A DNA stretch of 64,000 nucleotides from contig NZ_PVBM01000011.1 in the NCBI RefSeq assembly GCF_002968575.1, positions 62,001 through 126,000 of the forward strand, given 5' to 3'. Shown piece by piece: positions 1 to 8,794 of the stretch. The first letter of the stretch is position 1; each line of letters opens with the position of its first letter. The position numbers and the translations under genes are program-made. This stretch comes from Neorhizobium huautlense. Lineage in GTDB: Bacteria > Pseudomonadota > Alphaproteobacteria > Rhizobiales > Rhizobiaceae. The notes below the pieces were generated by a model. The model had not been told where the DNA came from and searched no databases. It saw only the letters and a list, made by a program, of their open reading frames with translations.

Positions 1-904
1 GATGGACCAGATCGAAAATCTCGCCCGGTCCGGCAACCGCGACGCGGCACAGCAGATGCTCAACGAGCTGCAGCGCATGATGAACAACCTCCAGGCCGGG
101 CGGATGCAGCGCGGCCAGCAGGGACAGCAGCAGAACAGCCAGATGCGCCAGCAGATCGACAAGCTTGGCGAGATCATGCAGGAACAGCAACGGCTGATGG
201 ATCAGACCTTCAAGCTGGACCAGGCGCTGCGGGACCGCATGCAGCGCGGCGATCCGAATGAACGGCCCTATGAACAGAACCAGCAGGGTCAGCGGCAGCA
301 GGGCCAGCAGCAGCAAGGCCAGCAGCAGCAGGGTCAACAAGGACAACAGGGCCAGCAGAACACCGACCAGATGACCGCCGAACAGCTTCGCGAGGCATTG
401 AAGAACCTACGCGCCCAGCAGGAAGGTCTCGGCAAGAAGCTCGAAGAGCTGCAGAAAGGCCTGAAGGAACTCGGCATGCAGCCTGGCCAGGGTTTTGGAG
501 ATGCGCAGCGCGAAATGGGCAATGCCGGCAAGGCGCTCGGCGAAGGCCAGGGCGAACAGGCCGTGGAAGGCCAGGGCAATGCGCTCAGCGCGCTGCGTCA
601 GGGCGCGCAGAACATGATGCAGCAGATGATGCAGGCCATGCAGCAGCAGGGTCAAGGCCAGGGTCAGGGCCGCGAAGGCCCCGGCGAGGGAATGGCCAAC
701 CAGGGGGGGCAGAACGGCCGTGACCCGCTCGGCCGGCCCCGCGCCACATCAGGGCCTGACTTCGGTGAGCAGGTGAAGGTGCCCGATGAAATCGACGTGC
801 AGCGGGCACGGGAAATCCTCGAAACCATCCGTGAAAAACTCGGCAATGCGCTGTCAGGCGAGGCCGAGCGGCAATATCTGGAGCGTCTCCTGGATATCCG
901 CTGA
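1..904 (+). CDS. TIGR02302 family protein (DUF4175), C-terminal part
   Basis: The reading frame is open from the window edge, so only about the last 300 residues are present. The fragment is extremely rich in Gln, Gly and Met, with runs of QQGQ repeats near residues 90-120 and 200-235, and ends in a conventional folded-looking tail (PDEIDVQRAREILETI) just before the stop. This composition matches the C-terminus of the large TIGR02302/DUF4175 membrane proteins of rhizobia, whose N-terminal half carries the membrane segments. Function is unknown. Convergent with cpdR, 11 bp away. The identification rests on family composition and the cpdR neighbour, so moderate confidence. Confidence 0.7.
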   Translation, partial: MDQIENLARSGNRDAAQQMLNELQRMMNNLQAGRMQRGQQGQQQNSQMRQQIDKLGEIMQEQQRLMDQTFKLDQALRDRMQRGDPNERPYEQNQQGQRQQGQQQQGQQQQGQQGQQGQQNTDQMTAEQLREALKNLRAQQEGLGKKLEELQKGLKELGMQPGQGFGDAQREMGNAGKALGEGQGEQAVEGQGNALSALRQGAQNMMQQMMQAMQQQGQGQGQGREGPGEGMANQGGQNGRDPLGRPRATSGPDFGEQVKVPDEIDVQRAREILETIREKLGNALSGEAERQYLERLLDIR

Positions 905-915
905 TCGATGATCGA

Positions 916-1293
916 TCAGGCGGCGCGTGGGTTTTCCTCCGAGAGAGCCATGGCAACCGCCCTGCGGATGTCCGGAAGCGCGAATGGCTTCTGCACCACG
1001 TCGACAATCTTGGTTGCGAGGTCGTCGGCGCGTTCACGCTGCTCGGCATAACCTGTCATCAGCAGGATCTTGAGCCCCGGAAACTGTTCGGAAGCCTGGT
1101 GGGCCAGTTCGATGCCGTCCATGACCGGCATGCGGATATCGGAAAGAAGCAGATCGAACGGGCCCTGGGCGAGCTTTTCGAGGCCTTCTGCGCCGTCGCC
1201 GGCCTCGTGCGTCTCATGGCCGTCCAGGCGGAGCGCGCGTGCAACGAAGCTGCGAAGCGAATCCTCATCCTCGGTAATCAGGATTTTTGCCAT
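916..1293 (-). CDS. cpdR: CpdR-type single-domain response regulator
   Basis: A 125-residue receiver domain with no output domain. Visible are the acidic pocket E8-D9-E10, the phosphoacceptor D52 (LLLSDIRMP), T80 in LLMTG and K102 in QKPF. CpdR in Caulobacter and Sinorhizobium is phosphorylated through the CckA-ChpT relay; the unphosphorylated form localises ClpXP to the pole and primes proteolysis of cell-cycle proteins. The protein ends in two alanines, as in Caulobacter CpdR, where such an end makes CpdR itself a ClpXP substrate. The start was placed at the second Met (MAKILITEDE) because receiver domains begin there. A CtrA-like half-site lies upstream. Confidence 0.88.
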   Translation of the reverse strand: MAKILITEDEDSLRSFVARALRLDGHETHEAGDGAEGLEKLAQGPFDLLLSDIRMPVMDGIELAHQASEQFPGLKILLMTGYAEQRERADDLATKIVDVVQKPFALPDIRRAVAMALSEENPRAA

Positions 1294-1384
1294 AGCGATC
1301 ATCGCTCCCTGTCTGTTTCATATCGGGAGCAAATCATCAGAGTTTTCTTGTCGAGGAGTAAACGCCGGCCCTCGTCAGGCCGAC

Positions 1385-1392
1385 ATGGTTAA
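1385..1392 (-). promoter_or_regulatory. CtrA-like half-site upstream of cpdR
   Basis: Read on the minus strand this is TTAACCAT, an exact match to the 8-nt half-site often seen in alphaproteobacterial CtrA targets. It lies about 92 bp upstream of the cpdR start codon. No second half at the usual N7 spacing was found, so the site is weak evidence on its own. Confidence 0.25.
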
Positions 1393-1409
1393 CACCTTGA
1401 CACCGCCGG

Positions 1410-1952
1410 TCAGGCGTCTCCGGTCACGACGCCGACGAAGGGGAGTTCGCGAAACGCATAGGCCACGTCCATGCCGTAGCCGACGACGAAGTAATCCGGG
1501 CATTCGAACCCGACATAGTCTGCCTCGAGCTGCTCCTTGCGCTTAACGTGCTTGTCGAGCAGCACGGCGACCGAAACATGGCGGGCGCCGCGCTCGTAAA
1601 GGATTTCCTTCGCGAATTTCAGCGTGCGGCCGGATTCCAGGATATCGTCGATCAGGAGCACGTCACGGTCCTTCACGTCGCTGTCGATATCCTTAACGAT
1701 GCGCACGCCCTGCGAAACGGTTCCGGTACCGTAGCTCGAAAGCGTGATGAACTCGACCTCCGGCGCAAGGCCGGTATCATGCAGTGCGCGCAACAAGTCG
1801 GCGGCAAAGATGAATGAGCCCTTGAGGATGGCGATGACGAGCAGATCCTTGGTCGGACCGGCGGCAATGTCCGCTGCCATCGCCCGGTTGCGTTCGGCTA
1901 TCTGCTCTGCGGTAAAAAGCGGCTCAATGACCTTGCCGCGCACGACGGGCAT
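1410..1952 (-). CDS. hpt: Hypoxanthine phosphoribosyltransferase
   Basis: Purine salvage enzyme that transfers the phosphoribosyl group of PRPP to hypoxanthine (and often guanine) to give IMP or GMP. The PRPP-binding loop VLLIDDILESGRT is intact, as are the early LLVIAILKGSFIF segment and the late FVVGYGMDV segment that packs against the purine. With the start at MPVVRGKVIEPLF the protein has 180 residues, the normal size; a further in-frame start 48 bp upstream would add a non-conserved leader. Downstream gene is cpdR on the same strand after a 116-bp gap. Confidence 0.9.
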   Translation of the reverse strand: MPVVRGKVIEPLFTAEQIAERNRAMAADIAAGPTKDLLVIAILKGSFIFAADLLRALHDTGLAPEVEFITLSSYGTGTVSQGVRIVKDIDSDVKDRDVLLIDDILESGRTLKFAKEILYERGARHVSVAVLLDKHVKRKEQLEADYVGFECPDYFVVGYGMDVAYAFRELPFVGVVTGDA

Positions 1953-2014
1953 GAGGTTCTCCTGCGTGTCCGTAAAAATGTGCGATAGCACAGTCGACAA
2001 CAGAAGAGAAAGGC

Positions 2015-2674
2015 TTAGGCGCCTTTGCCCGGGAGGGAAAGCCGCAAGTCCGGCAGTTTTCCACCGGGATGGGGCACCCGTGCGGAGAACCCGCGGCTGC
2101 GGCCGCCGGCAATGGCAAAGGACGGCGGCGAAATCAGCGTACTCGCAATAACCTCCTGGCCGGACAACAGATCGGCGCGGATGGACGGCATGGCAACGCT
2201 GCCGCCACTACGGTTCTCGACGATACCGTTGATCAGCAGCACGCGCATGCCGTTGGCATCCTGAGGTGTCATCGTCACATGCGTTATGTCCAGCGAAGTT
2301 CCCGCTTCCGGCGCGGCCGAACCGCTGAAGAGAAACGAGAACCCGCCTGTAAAACTGAAGACCGCAACGAAGACGGCCGCAACCACCGCGGCGAAGAAAT
2401 CGGCAGAAAGCCGCATCAGGGCACGCTCGCCGCTCGCGACGATCCGCTCGATGAATGCCGGCTCCTCCGAACGGGAGAAAGTACGCGCATGATGGTTGTC
2501 GTTGTGGGAGCGTGGCTTTGCCGCGCGTCGGGCAGCATTGCCGACGGTGACGAACTGGGCGTCGACCACCTCGCCGCGCGGATGAGCCACACGCCCATTC
2601 CGGCCGATCGGCTCCGGCGGCAGGATGTCCATTCGGATGACGGTTTTGCCCTGCTGGCTGCGAAACGTGCTCAT
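2015..2674 (-). CDS. Single-pass membrane protein with extracytoplasmic domain, conserved upstream of ftsE
   Basis: About 219 residues from the Met of MSTFRSQQGK. The first ~95 residues are basic and polar (likely cytoplasmic), followed by one hydrophobic segment (FFAAVVAAVFVAVFSFTGGF region) and a C-terminal domain with a beta-rich look (MRVLLINGIVENRSGG, ending in basic GGRSRGFSARVPHPGG). The layout resembles DUF3426-type proteins, in which a membrane anchor is followed by a domain about 'novel and inherited' properties of unknown role. It is divergent from ftsE across 207 bp and precedes hpt. I do not recognise a precise function. Confidence 0.6.
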   Translation of the reverse strand: MSTFRSQQGKTVIRMDILPPEPIGRNGRVAHPRGEVVDAQFVTVGNAARRAAKPRSHNDNHHARTFSRSEEPAFIERIVASGERALMRLSADFFAAVVAAVFVAVFSFTGGFSFLFSGSAAPEAGTSLDITHVTMTPQDANGMRVLLINGIVENRSGGSVAMPSIRADLLSGQEVIASTLISPPSFAIAGGRSRGFSARVPHPGGKLPDLRLSLPGKGA

Positions 2675-2753
2675 TGGGGGCCTCTTCGGCCCGTTATCCC
2701 CGGTGTTGAGGACGGCGGGCATTGAAACGAATCCCGCTCAGTCGTAAATTCAA

Positions 2754-2761
2754 ATGGTTAA
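2754..2761 (-). promoter_or_regulatory. CtrA-like half-site in the ftsE promoter region
   Basis: TTAACCAT on the minus strand, exact match to the CtrA half-site, 120 bp before the ftsE start and about 80 bp before the divergent membrane protein. FtsEX is a division complex, so cell-cycle control would make sense, but no paired half-site was found. Confidence 0.2.
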
Positions 2762-2881
2762 TGCTTCGCAAATGCGGCCCGAAATTAGCCCTTTTCCGCG
2801 CGCGATTTACCGTTCGTTTACTCGGATCGTTAAAGAGATAACGGCACCGGAAAGTCTTGAAGAGTAAGGACTGGTCATCCG

Positions 2882-3541
2882 TTGATCCATTTCGAAAATG
2901 TCGGCCTGCGCTACGGGATGGGCCCGGAGATCCTCCGCGATATGACCTTCGATATCCCGAAGCGATCGTTCCAGTTCCTGACGGGACCGTCGGGGGCCGG
3001 AAAGACGACGCTGTTGCGCCTGCTCTTCATGTCGCTGCACCCGACGCGCGGCATCATTCGCATGTTCGACCGTGACCTGTCTCAGATTCCCCGCAACGAG
3101 CTCCCGATGCTGCGCAGGCGCGTCGGCATCGTCTTCCAAGATTTCCGGCTGCTCGATCATCTCACGACTTACGAGAACGTCGCGCTGCCGCTGCGCGTGC
3201 GCGGCAAGGAGGAAAGCTCCTACCGCAACGATGTCATCGAACTCCTGAAATGGGTTGGGCTCGGCGAACGTATCAATGTGCTGCCGCCCGTGCTCTCCGG
3301 TGGCGAGAAACAGCGCGCCGCGATCGCCCGCGCTTTGATGGACCGCCCAGAAATCCTTCTCGCCGACGAACCAACCGGCAATGTCGACCCGCCGATGGCG
3401 CGGCGGCTCCTCAACCTGTTCCTGGAACTCAACCGGCTCGGCACCGCCGTGGTGATCGCCACCCACGATCTGGCCCTGATGGACCAGGTGGATGCGCGTC
3501 GGATGATCCTCACCGAAGGGCGGCTTGACCTTTATGAATGA
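2882..3541 (+). CDS. ftsE: Cell division ATP-binding protein FtsE
   Basis: ABC ATPase of the FtsEX divisome complex, which uses ATP hydrolysis to activate periplasmic peptidoglycan hydrolases. Walker A GPSGAGKT (residues 35-42), signature LSGGEKQR (138-145), Walker B ILLADEP (158-164) and the switch His in VIATHD are all present; 219 residues, the family length. The start is a TTG codon; the product MIHFENVGLRYG begins exactly where FtsE proteins do. The 3' end overlaps ftsX by 8 bp, so the two are translationally coupled. Confidence 0.95.
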   Translation: MIHFENVGLRYGMGPEILRDMTFDIPKRSFQFLTGPSGAGKTTLLRLLFMSLHPTRGIIRMFDRDLSQIPRNELPMLRRRVGIVFQDFRLLDHLTTYENVALPLRVRGKEESSYRNDVIELLKWVGLGERINVLPPVLSGGEKQRAAIARALMDRPEILLADEPTGNVDPPMARRLLNLFLELNRLGTAVVIATHDLALMDQVDARRMILTEGRLDLYE

Positions 3542-4592
3542 GCTGAGCCGCCCGGAAGCGGCACGCGCCGCAAAAAGCAAAAAACGTGCGACCGAGCAGC
3601 AGGCGCCGCAGCCGTCCCAGCAGCCACCGCGGCGTGCCGAAATGCGCGTCAGGCCCACCGCACCAATCCTTCCGCCATCCAACATCCAGGGCAATGCGCT
3701 GATGGTGGTGATCGCCATCATGGCCTTCCTTGCCTGCCTGACGCTCGGCGCGGTGAGCATGGTAAGGGCCACGGCGGCCAGCTGGCAGAGCCAGATTTCC
3801 CGCGAAATCACCATCCAGATCAAGCCGGAAGAAGGGCTGGACATGGATGCGGCACTTAGGAAGGCCAGGGATCTGGCGCTTACCTTCGTCGGTACCCGCG
3901 AAGGCACGATCATGGACGACAGCGCCACCGCACGCCTTCTGGAACCATGGCTTGGAGCGGGCCTTAACCTCGACGACCTGCCCGTGCCGCGCCTCGTGAT
4001 CATTACCATCGACGAGCAAAATCCGCCGGACTTCGCAGCCATGCGGGATCTTCTGAAGACGGAGATACCCCAGGCGTTTCTGGACGACCACAGGACCTGG
4101 GTGGATCGGCTGGTTTCCATGGCTCATACGACAGTGTTGATCGGGACCGGCGTTCTGGTGCTCGTCTTTACCGCCATGATCCTCACGGTGATCTTCGCCA
4201 CACGCGGAGCGCTTTCCGGCAACCGCCATATCGTCGAGGTGCTGCATTTCGTCGGCGCGGAAAGCTCCTTCGTGGCGAGCGAATTCCAGAAGCATTTCCT
4301 GAAGATCAGCATCAAGGGTTCGGCCGCAGGCGGCGCGCTGGCGGCGGCCCTTTTCGCGCTCGCCAACATCTGGCAGGCGAACTCGCTGGCCACCCCGGAG
4401 AGCGACCAGGCGATGGCGCTCTTCGGCACTTTCACCATCGGCGTGACCGGTTATGTCGGCATCTTCGCAACGATGATCGTCATCGCGCTGCTGACGACGC
4501 TGACGGCTCGGTTTACGGTCATGCGCACGATCGACGAGATCGATCTGATCCGTTCCGACCCGGCTCGTTCCGACGGGTTGCCCGCTTCTTGA
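3534..4592 (+). CDS. ftsX: Cell division protein FtsX (ABC permease-like)
   Basis: Membrane partner of FtsE. A polar cytoplasmic N-terminus of about 55 residues rich in Lys and Pro precedes a first membrane segment (LMVVIAIMAFLACLTLGAVSMV), then an extracytoplasmic domain of about 110 residues (ITIQIKPEEGLDMDAAL...), then three further membrane segments including TVLIGTGVLVLVFTAMILTV and the C-terminal IFATMIVIALLTTL. This is the FtsX topology. The ATG inside the last codons of ftsE was chosen; a TTG 9 bp upstream is also in frame. The long basic N-terminus is common in alphaproteobacterial FtsX. Confidence 0.92.
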   Translation: MNELSRPEAARAAKSKKRATEQQAPQPSQQPPRRAEMRVRPTAPILPPSNIQGNALMVVIAIMAFLACLTLGAVSMVRATAASWQSQISREITIQIKPEEGLDMDAALRKARDLALTFVGTREGTIMDDSATARLLEPWLGAGLNLDDLPVPRLVIITIDEQNPPDFAAMRDLLKTEIPQAFLDDHRTWVDRLVSMAHTTVLIGTGVLVLVFTAMILTVIFATRGALSGNRHIVEVLHFVGAESSFVASEFQKHFLKISIKGSAAGGALAAALFALANIWQANSLATPESDQAMALFGTFTIGVTGYVGIFATMIVIALLTTLTARFTVMRTIDEIDLIRSDPARSDGLPAS

Positions 4593-4656
4593 AGCCGCCA
4601 TCGTCCCCCTATAGTGTGGCCCTGTTCTCGCCACGAATCTCCGGCTATGGACAGTG

Positions 4657-5388
4657 ATGACACCGGCCCAAATGACACCCGACGATGGAGCAGGCCGCAA
4701 GCCGCGGCGTCTGACCCGCGGCCTGTTTTCACGCCAGGGCCGGCTGCGCTGGCTTGCCCGCCGCGTCATCATGTCTTGCGTGTTCTTGGTGGGCCTGCTT
4801 TTCGGGGGCTTCCTCTGGTTTGCCGATTCGGTGACCTCGCTCAGGACGCCAGACGGCGTCAAAGCCGACGCCATCGTTGTGCTCACCGGCGGCTATCTTC
4901 GCGTCGAACAGGCGCTCGGCCTGCTGCGCGACGGCGCCGGCCAGCGCCTGCTGATCTCGGGCGCGCATCCCTCCACGACGCCCAATCAGATACGCAAGGT
5001 CACGCAGGCATCGCCAGACCTTTTCTCCTGCTGCGTCGACATCGGCTATGATGCGATCGACACGATCGGCAACGCCAACGAGATCACCCGCTGGATCCAT
5101 GATCACGGCTACAAATCGGTCCTGGTCGTCACCAACAACTATCACATGCTGCGCAGCCTTCATGAACTGCGCCGCGCCGACCCGGTGACGGAATTCATTG
5201 CTTATCCCGTGATCAACTCGGACCTCACCCGCAAAGCCTGGTTTACCGAGCCGGACGTGGTGCGCACCATGCTGTCCGAATATGGCAAGGTGGTCCTGTC
5301 AACGATGCGTGACTGGATCGGCATCGAGCGCGGAACAGGCCTTCGCACCGAAGACGCACCCAAAACCGCGGGCAGCCCGAAACCCTGA
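4657..5388 (+). CDS. YdcF/SanA-like DUF218 membrane protein
   Basis: About 243 residues: a basic N-terminus, one membrane segment (RVIMSCVFLVGLLFGGFLWF) and a DUF218 domain starting KADAIVVLTGG, with the conserved LLISGAHP and VLVVTNNYHMLRSL strands. Members (ElyC, SanA, YdcF) act in envelope biogenesis in enteric bacteria, though the chemistry is not settled. Follows ftsX by 64 bp and precedes plsC, so it is probably part of an envelope/division cluster. ATG at 4657 was taken as start; a GTG 3 bp upstream and an ATG at 4672 are alternatives. Confidence 0.85.
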   Translation: MTPAQMTPDDGAGRKPRRLTRGLFSRQGRLRWLARRVIMSCVFLVGLLFGGFLWFADSVTSLRTPDGVKADAIVVLTGGYLRVEQALGLLRDGAGQRLLISGAHPSTTPNQIRKVTQASPDLFSCCVDIGYDAIDTIGNANEITRWIHDHGYKSVLVVTNNYHMLRSLHELRRADPVTEFIAYPVINSDLTRKAWFTEPDVVRTMLSEYGKVVLSTMRDWIGIERGTGLRTEDAPKTAGSPKP

Positions 5389-5478
5389 AAAGCCGCTGCA
5401 CCCGGCCGTCGGCACAATGCGCTTTTTTCCAGAACCGATCTCGTGTAGGCAACGTGCGTCCAGAAGGAAGTCGTCTTT

Positions 5479-6270
5479 ATGCTGCTTTTGCGTTCGGTTC
5501 TTTTCAACACCGCCTTTTACGTAAACATCATCGTAAGAATGATCGTGCTGAGCCCGATCTACTTCCTGTTGCCGCGCAAGGCCGCCTATCGTATTCCTAA
5601 AGCCTGGGCCCGGTCCAACAACTGGCTGATGGCGAAGATCGTCGGCGCGACCTTCGAAATCGAGGGCATGGAAAACATTCCCGAAGGGGGCTGCATCTTT
5701 GCCCCGAAGCACCAGTCGGCCTGGGACACGTTTGCGCTGCTGCCCTACCAGCGCGACCCGGTCTATATCCTCAAGCGGGAGCTGATGTGGATCCCGCTGT
5801 TTGGCTGGTACGTGGCGAAACAGAAGATGATCCCGGTCAATCGCGGCGCCCGCGGCAAGGTCATGGTAGATGTCATGGTCCGCACCAAGGAAGAGATGGA
5901 GGCCGGCCGCCAGCTGATTATCTATCCGGAAGGAACGCGGCGCGCACCGGGCGCGGAGCCGCAATACCGCTACGGCATTGCCCGCATCTATCGCGACATC
6001 CAGGTTCCGGTCGTACCGGTGATCGCCCATTGGGGCCTGTTCTGGGGCCGCCGCAAGCTCGTGAAATATCCGGGCCGTTTCAAGGTACGCATCCTGCCGC
6101 CAATCACGCCCGGCATGGATCCCGATGCCTTCTATGCAAAGCTTATCGAAACGATGGAGCGGGAAAGCGACAAGCTGCTGATCGAGACCGTCGAGGCCAA
6201 CCCGCATCTGCCGCTGCCGCCGACAGCGGCGAAGCGGCTTGCCGAACTGAGGTCTCAAACGGCCGCTTGA
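5479..6270 (+). CDS. plsC: 1-acyl-sn-glycerol-3-phosphate acyltransferase
   Basis: Second acylation step of phosphatidic acid synthesis, converting lysophosphatidate to phosphatidate at the inner membrane. The catalytic HX4D motif is H78-QSAW-D83 and the substrate-binding EGTR is at residues 151-154 (YPEGTRRAPG). An N-terminal hydrophobic region (residues 5-31) would anchor the enzyme. Length 263, normal. Its last 16 bp overlap the end of the convergent ChaC-like gene, so the two messages are complementary at their 3' ends. Confidence 0.92.
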   Translation: MLLLRSVLFNTAFYVNIIVRMIVLSPIYFLLPRKAAYRIPKAWARSNNWLMAKIVGATFEIEGMENIPEGGCIFAPKHQSAWDTFALLPYQRDPVYILKRELMWIPLFGWYVAKQKMIPVNRGARGKVMVDVMVRTKEEMEAGRQLIIYPEGTRRAPGAEPQYRYGIARIYRDIQVPVVPVIAHWGLFWGRRKLVKYPGRFKVRILPPITPGMDPDAFYAKLIETMERESDKLLIETVEANPHLPLPPTAAKRLAELRSQTAA

Positions 6271-6791
6271 AGCCCGGCCGCAATGGAGGCGCCGACACCT
6301 TCAAGCCAAAGGTCCCGGATGCCCATCTGCTTGAGATGGTCGAGCGTGTTGAAGACATAAGCATCGTTTGGACCCGACTGGCCGACGGAATGCCGGACGA
6401 TTTTAGCAGCATGATCGATGCTGAGCGCGCCGGCATACTGGACATGCTCGCGATCCACGATATAGCCGACGGCTTTCACCTGCCGCTGGTCTGAAAGCGA
6501 AATCGGCAGGATCCTTTCCTTGTAGACATTGGTGACGAGCTCACGCCGGCGAAGATAATCCAGCACATCGGCGCGATCGTTGTCGTTGACCCGAAAAGCC
6601 ACGCCCCGGCATGAACCGCCGCGATCAAGACCGAGCACGAGACCAGGTTTTTCGGGTGTGCCGCGATGCACATGGGACCAGACGCAAAGGGAACGACGAA
6701 AGCCGAAAGCGCGTGCATCGGCTCGCTCCTCGAACGCAAAACCCGGATTCCACATGAGAGAACCGTAGCCAAACACCCAAAATTCGTCCAT
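6255..6791 (-). CDS. ChaC-like gamma-glutamylcyclotransferase
   Basis: Predicted to cleave glutathione or gamma-glutamyl peptides to 5-oxoproline. The glycine-rich signature FGYGSLMWNPGF opens the protein (YGSL at residues 9-12), and the likely catalytic Glu lies in YLRRRELVTNVY. About 178 residues from the Met of MDEFWVFGYG; a Met four codons upstream is possible but the family begins near here. Tail-to-tail with plsC (16-bp overlap) and divergent from the DUF2125 gene across 66 bp. Confidence 0.85.
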   Translation of the reverse strand: MDEFWVFGYGSLMWNPGFAFEERADARAFGFRRSLCVWSHVHRGTPEKPGLVLGLDRGGSCRGVAFRVNDNDRADVLDYLRRRELVTNVYKERILPISLSDQRQVKAVGYIVDREHVQYAGALSIDHAAKIVRHSVGQSGPNDAYVFNTLDHLKQMGIRDLWLEGVGASIAAGLQAAV

Positions 6792-6857
6792 ATCCCGCGC
6801 CACACCAAATCAACCGAAGCGTTCTGCACCAAATTTCCAGCACCATTGGAGAACATC

Positions 6858-7862
6858 ATGGCAGCGTCAAGCCGATCCGGCGTCAGCGGAAAATTGTGGC
6901 TACTCGCCTGCAGTGTGGTGGTGGCGATCGCCCTCTACACCGCCGGCTGGTTCTATGCCGCCTCGGTGCTCAAGGAGCAGACCCTGGCCCTCCTCGGCAG
7001 CCAGCGCAACAAGGGTATTGCCGCCGAATGCAGTGAAGCCGACTACCGGGGCTATCCTTTCCGAATCGGACTGTTCTGCTCCAAGGTTTCGGTCGACGAT
7101 CAGGTGAACGGGATTTCGGCCAATTTCGGCGCGCTGCGCTCCGCCGCCCAGGTCTACAATCCCGGGCATATCGTCTGGGAGCTCGATTCGCCCGTCGAAA
7201 TTCGCACCGGCCATGGCCTTTCGGTGTCAACAAACTGGGAAAACTTCCAATCGAGTCTCGTAACCAAACTTCGGGGCGTGGAACGCGCCTCGACGGTGAT
7301 CGAGAACTCCAGGACCAGCGTCGTCTCTTCCGCGACCGGCCAGGCCGTCGATATCAGTGCGGCGCATACGGAGATCCATCTGCGCCAGAACGGCAGCGAT
7401 CTCGATGCGGCGATCACCCTGGAAAACACCGACACGACGATCAAGGACATGCCGCAAATCCTGCCGAGCCTGTCTGCGAATGCCGATGTGACGCTGGTCG
7501 GCCGCGCCGGCATGATCGACGGCAGCGACGCGAACGGGCTCGTGCTCTACGAAACCGAAGGAGAATTGCGCAGCTTCTCCGCCGATCTCGGTCAAGGACG
7601 GGTGATCACGGTTTCCGGCCCGTTTTCATTCGATGGAGACGGATACCTGTCGGGCAAGCTGAAATTCCGGATCGAGCAGGTCGACGGATGGCGCAATAGC
7701 CTCACAGAGGCCTTCCCTGACATAGCACCGATGCTCGATACCGCCGCCAACATGCTCTCCGCGCTCGGCGGGGGTCGCAGCGCCTCGCTGGACCTGACCA
7801 TCAAACGGGGCAAGGTCTTTGCCGGCGGCTTTATCCAGATCGGCGAAATTCCGCCGATCTGA
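6858..7862 (+). CDS. DUF2125 exported/membrane-anchored protein
   Basis: 334 residues. A single N-terminal hydrophobic segment (LWLLACSVVVAIALYTAGWFY) is followed by a long extracytoplasmic domain that begins with the DUF2125 hallmark FRIGLFCSKVSV (two cysteines nearby: AECSEADYRGYPF). The rest is rich in short beta-like segments. Role unknown; the family is confined largely to alphaproteobacteria. The start MAASSRSGVSG was preferred over in-frame starts up to 192 bp upstream, which would run back into the divergent ChaC-like gene and encode an unconserved leader. Convergent with tyrC, 5 bp apart. Confidence 0.85.
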   Translation: MAASSRSGVSGKLWLLACSVVVAIALYTAGWFYAASVLKEQTLALLGSQRNKGIAAECSEADYRGYPFRIGLFCSKVSVDDQVNGISANFGALRSAAQVYNPGHIVWELDSPVEIRTGHGLSVSTNWENFQSSLVTKLRGVERASTVIENSRTSVVSSATGQAVDISAAHTEIHLRQNGSDLDAAITLENTDTTIKDMPQILPSLSANADVTLVGRAGMIDGSDANGLVLYETEGELRSFSADLGQGRVITVSGPFSFDGDGYLSGKLKFRIEQVDGWRNSLTEAFPDIAPMLDTAANMLSALGGGRSASLDLTIKRGKVFAGGFIQIGEIPPI

Positions 7863-7867
7863 ACTGG

Positions 7868-8794
7868 CTATTTCTTCTGGTCGAGCGCGTGGCGACCGAA
7901 ATCCGGCGCGTCCACATCCTGACCGGCCTGGACGATGGAACGGCGAATGGCGCGGGTGCGGGTGAAGAGCTCGAACAGCTTGTCACCCTCTCCCCAGCGA
8001 ATGGCCCGCTGCAGATAGGCAAGGTCCTCCGAAAACCGCGCCAGCATTTCCAGGATCGCGTCCTTGTTGTGCAGGCAGACGTCGCGCCACATGGTGGGAT
8101 CGGATGCCGCCAGACGCGTAAAATCGCGGAAGCCGGAGGCGGAATATTTGATCACTTCCGATTCGGTGACCGTCTCGAGATCGTCTGCCGTCCCGACGAT
8201 GTTGTAGGCGATGATATGCGGCAGGTGCGAGACGATCGCCAGCACCTTGTCGTGATGCTGCGCATCCATCTCGTCGATCAGCGAGCCAAGCGCCATCCAA
8301 AACGACTTGAGCCGGTCGAGCGCCGCCTGGTCCGTTCCCGGCAATGGCGTAAAGATGCACCAGCGATCACGAAACAGACCGGTAAAACCCGCATCCGGGC
8401 CGGATTTTTCCGTTCCGGCGAGCGGATGGCCGGGGATGAAATGCACGTTCTCCGGTATGTGCGGCGCCATCTGTGCAATGACGGAGGCCTTGGTCGAACC
8501 CACATCCGTGACGATGGCGCCCGGTTTGAGATTGGCGGCAATCTGCTTTGCAACCTCTTCCGACGCGCCGACCGGCACGGAAACGATCACCAGGTCGGCA
8601 TCCCGGACCGCTTCCGCCGCAGACGCCGTATAACGGTTGCCAAGCTTCAATTCCTCGGCCCGCCGCAACGTCTCGCCGCTTCGGCTTGATATGACCACCT
8701 CGCCTGCCAGGCCCAGTTCCCGGACATCACGTGCGATCGACGATCCAATGAGGCCGATGCCGATCAGGGCGATCCGGTCGAAATGCACAGTCAT
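7868..8794 (-). CDS. tyrC: Prephenate/arogenate dehydrogenase
   Basis: NAD(P)-dependent oxidative decarboxylation in tyrosine synthesis. The nucleotide-binding GIGLIGSS loop is at residues 12-19; the substrate region contains [12 protein letters not shown] and the helical domain has [13 protein letters not shown], all typical of TyrA/TyrC. 308 residues. The ATG overlaps the TGA of hisC by 4 bp (ATGA), so the gene is translationally coupled to hisC, whose aminotransferase in this clade may also act on aromatic keto acids. Much longer upstream starts inside hisC are not credible. Confidence 0.92.
   Translation of the reverse strand: MTVHFDRIALIGIGLIGSSIARDVRELGLAGEVVISSRSGETLRRAEELKLGNRYTASAAEAVRDADLVIVSVPVGASEEVAKQIAANLKPGAIVTDVGSTKASVIAQMAPHIPENVHFIPGHPLAGTEKSGPDAGFTGLFRDRWCIFTPLPGTDQAALDRLKSFWMALGSLIDEMDAQHHDKVLAIVSHLPHIIAYNIVGTADDLETVTESEVIKYSASGFRDFTRLAASDPTMWRDVCLHNKDAILEMLARFSEDLAYLQRAIRWGEGDKLFELFTRTRAIRRSIVQAGQDVDAPDFGRHALDQKK

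Noticed and set aside
902..918. Palindrome TGATCGATGATCGATCA at the convergent ends of the TIGR02302 gene and cpdR
   Set aside because: It is mostly the two stop codons and neighbouring bases; loop of one base and no T-tract, so unlikely to be a terminator or operator.
2812..2840. Possible full CtrA site in the ftsE leader (TTTAC...GTTAA)
   Set aside because: Spacing between halves is not N7 and the first half departs from TTAA.
2807..4886. Two long minus-strand frames over ftsE-ftsX and the YdcF-like gene
   Set aside because: Antisense shadows of confident genes, low-complexity residues only.
6666..6857. 64-codon N-terminal extension of the DUF2125 protein
   Set aside because: It runs antisense through the start region of the ChaC-like gene, and the conserved protein with its membrane segment begins at 6858.
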